DNA of 64,000 nt from Isochrysis galbana (taxonomy: Eukaryota > Haptophyta > Isochrysidales > Isochrysidaceae): contig CM030945.1 in assembly GCA_018136815.1 (NCBI GenBank), positions 1,675,171 through 1,739,170 of the forward strand. Direction: 5' to 3'. Shown here one piece after another: positions 63,006 through 64,000 of the stretch (position 1 is its first letter; each line of letters opens with the position of its first letter). Below the pieces are notes generated by a model. It was not told where the DNA came from. It was given only the letters and a program-made list of their open reading frames with translations, and did no database searches. The position numbers and the translations under genes are program-made.

Positions 63006-64000
63006 ATGGCGGCGGTGGCGACGGCGGTGGATGAGCCGTCCTCTCTCCGCCTGCTGGTGGCCACGTGGAACGTGGGATGCACCGCGCCCCCGGACAGTCT
63101 ATCGGACTGGTTACACGCGGGCCGGGGCTCCCACCTCGTCGCCGTCTGCCTGCAGGAGGTACAGAGCCTCGAGGCTCCCCTCTCTTACCTGAGCTGCTCT
63201 CGTCTCTCTCCGCTCGCTCAGCGATGGGATGAGAGCGTGGGCGCTGCGCTGGAGGGGATGGAGCGGGTGGCGGTGAGACAGCTCGTTGGTATGCTTCTGC
63301 TGGTCTACGCCGCCAGCCCGCTCGCGCCGCTCCTCCAAGTGCGCACGAGAGCAGCAGGCACGGGGCCGCTCGGCGCGGGCAACAAGGGAGCCGTCGCGGC
63401 CACGCTGCTGCTCAGAGGCTCGAGCCTCACCTTTCTTTGCTGCCACCTGGCCGCGGGGAAGAAGGGCCCGCAGCGGCGCAATGCCGAGCACCACGAGCTC
63501 ATCGAGCGCATGCGGCTCGGCGTGCAGGGCACCGACGACAGCATGGGCGTTGTGCCTGCCGGCGCGTCGGGCAGGCAGCTCCTCTTCTGGTGCGGCGATC
63601 TGAACTACCGGCTGACCCTGGCGAACGAGGAGGCGCGCAAGCTTGCCGCCACAGGTGATGTGCGGGGACTGCTGGCGGCCGATGAGTTACGGCTTTGCCG
63701 CGAGCGCGGAGAGGCATTTCAGGGCTTTGAGGAGGCTGCCATTGGCTTTGCGCCAACGTACAAGTATGACCTTGACAGTGACTCGTTCGACTCGTCGAAG
63801 AAGCGACGCGCCCCGGCCTACTGCGACCGTATTCTCTGGCGCGCGGAGCCAAACATCGTCTGCGAGTCCTACGTCATGGAGACGGGGATGCGCTCCTCGG
63901 ACCACCGCGCCGTGTCCGCGGTGCTCAACGTGGAGTTGTTGCCGTTTGAGCCCGCGCTTCAACCCTCCTTCCGAGACGACAGCGAAGGCGGCCTCCTCAG
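63006..64000 (+). CDS. Inositol polyphosphate 5-phosphatase (5' part; runs off the window)
   Basis: Exon 1 63006-63158 and exon 2 from 63222 (intron of 63 bp, GT-AG), open to the window end. The catalytic domain starts almost at once: 'LLVATWNVG' (T-W-N), 'VAVCLQE' (metal-binding Glu at the exon end), 'GNKGAVAATLLL', 'CCHLAAG', 'FWCGDLNYRL' (G-D-L-N-Y-R), 'PTYKYD', 'APAYCDRILWR' (P-A-x-C-D-R-I-L) and 'SDHRAVSA' (S-D-H). These are the signatures of the Mg-dependent 5-phosphatases that remove the 5-phosphate from phosphoinositides or soluble inositol phosphates. There is no N-terminal leader or PH/SAC domain; what follows the catalytic domain lies outside the window, so subtype and membrane targeting are unknown. 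Confidence 0.88.
   Translation, partial: MAAVATAVDEPSSLRLLVATWNVGCTAPPDSLSDWLHAGRGSHLVAVCLQEVQSLEAPLSYLSCSRLSPLAQRWDESVGAALEGMERVAVRQLVGMLLLVYAASPLAPLLQVRTRAAGTGPLGAGNKGAVAATLLLRGSSLTFLCCHLAAGKKGPQRRNAEHHELIERMRLGVQGTDDSMGVVPAGASGRQLLFWCGDLNYRLTLANEEARKLAATGDVRGLLAADELRLCRERGEAFQGFEEAAIGFAPTYKYDLDSDSFDSSKKRRAPAYCDRILWRAEPNIVCESYVMETGMRSSDHRAVSAVLNVELLPFEPALQPSFRDDSEGGLL

Overview
The window is nuclear DNA of a eukaryote, most likely a GC-rich microalga with a secondary plastid (haptophyte-like or stramenopile-like; the sequence does not settle which). Several genes have small GT-AG introns. A Tic22-like plastid-import protein carries a signal-peptide-plus-transit leader. There are long (CT)n/(GA)n tracts, three 100-base assembly gaps (7507-7606, 25801-25900, 37901-38000) and a dense load of LTR, non-LTR and DNA elements.

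Host genes, left to right: a Tim17/22/23-like membrane protein (2847-3422, -); a UBE2C-like E2 ubiquitin-conjugating enzyme in five exons (6522-7780, +); an alpha/beta-hydrolase in at least four exons (about 10194-12311, -); a PP2C phosphatase 3' half next to a gap (about 25900-26530, +); a TruA-type pseudouridine synthase (31459-32460, +); a Tic22-like protein (35990-36889, +); a multi-zinc-finger protein with PBZ-like, GRF-like, SUMO-interacting and UBX-like parts (38745-40391, +); an ankyrin-repeat protein (50900-51430, -); a large protein with weak YgfZ/GcvT resemblance (54028-56175, -); a coiled-coil gene split by a copia element (about 58031-58313 and 61279-61553, +); and the 5' part of an inositol-polyphosphate 5-phosphatase (63006-64000, +).

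Mobile DNA dominates the rest. The main item is a nearly intact Ty3/gypsy chromovirus (15201-23515, -). Its single 2486-residue polyprotein carries, where Gag is expected, a domain resembling phage-type DNA cytosine methyltransferases, followed by protease, RT, RNase H, integrase and chromodomain. Others are an RT-less copia element with equal-length 622-bp LTRs and a 5-bp target duplication (58314-61278), a solo LTR nested in an older LTR (8363-9480), a non-LTR element with ORF1 fused to an endonuclease-less RT ORF (46684-50760) plus two 5'-truncated relatives, a GINGER/KRBA2-type integrase gene broken by a frameshift (27963-29838), a Fanzor/TnpB-type C-terminal fragment followed by a compact hairpin (34500-34960), and hAT remnants.

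Structured repeats fill much of the intergenic space: a 465-bp inverted repeat (3646-5133), a dispersed 620-bp hairpin-rich repeat (32861 and 36978), a short repeat with a GC hairpin (27066, 35495, 40717, 53430), a 600-700 bp family starting TGTCAGAG (14101, 14474, 45861, 52610), and a palindrome array around a 580-bp CT microsatellite (30112-31345). Sense-strand pyrimidine tracts recur just upstream of several genes.
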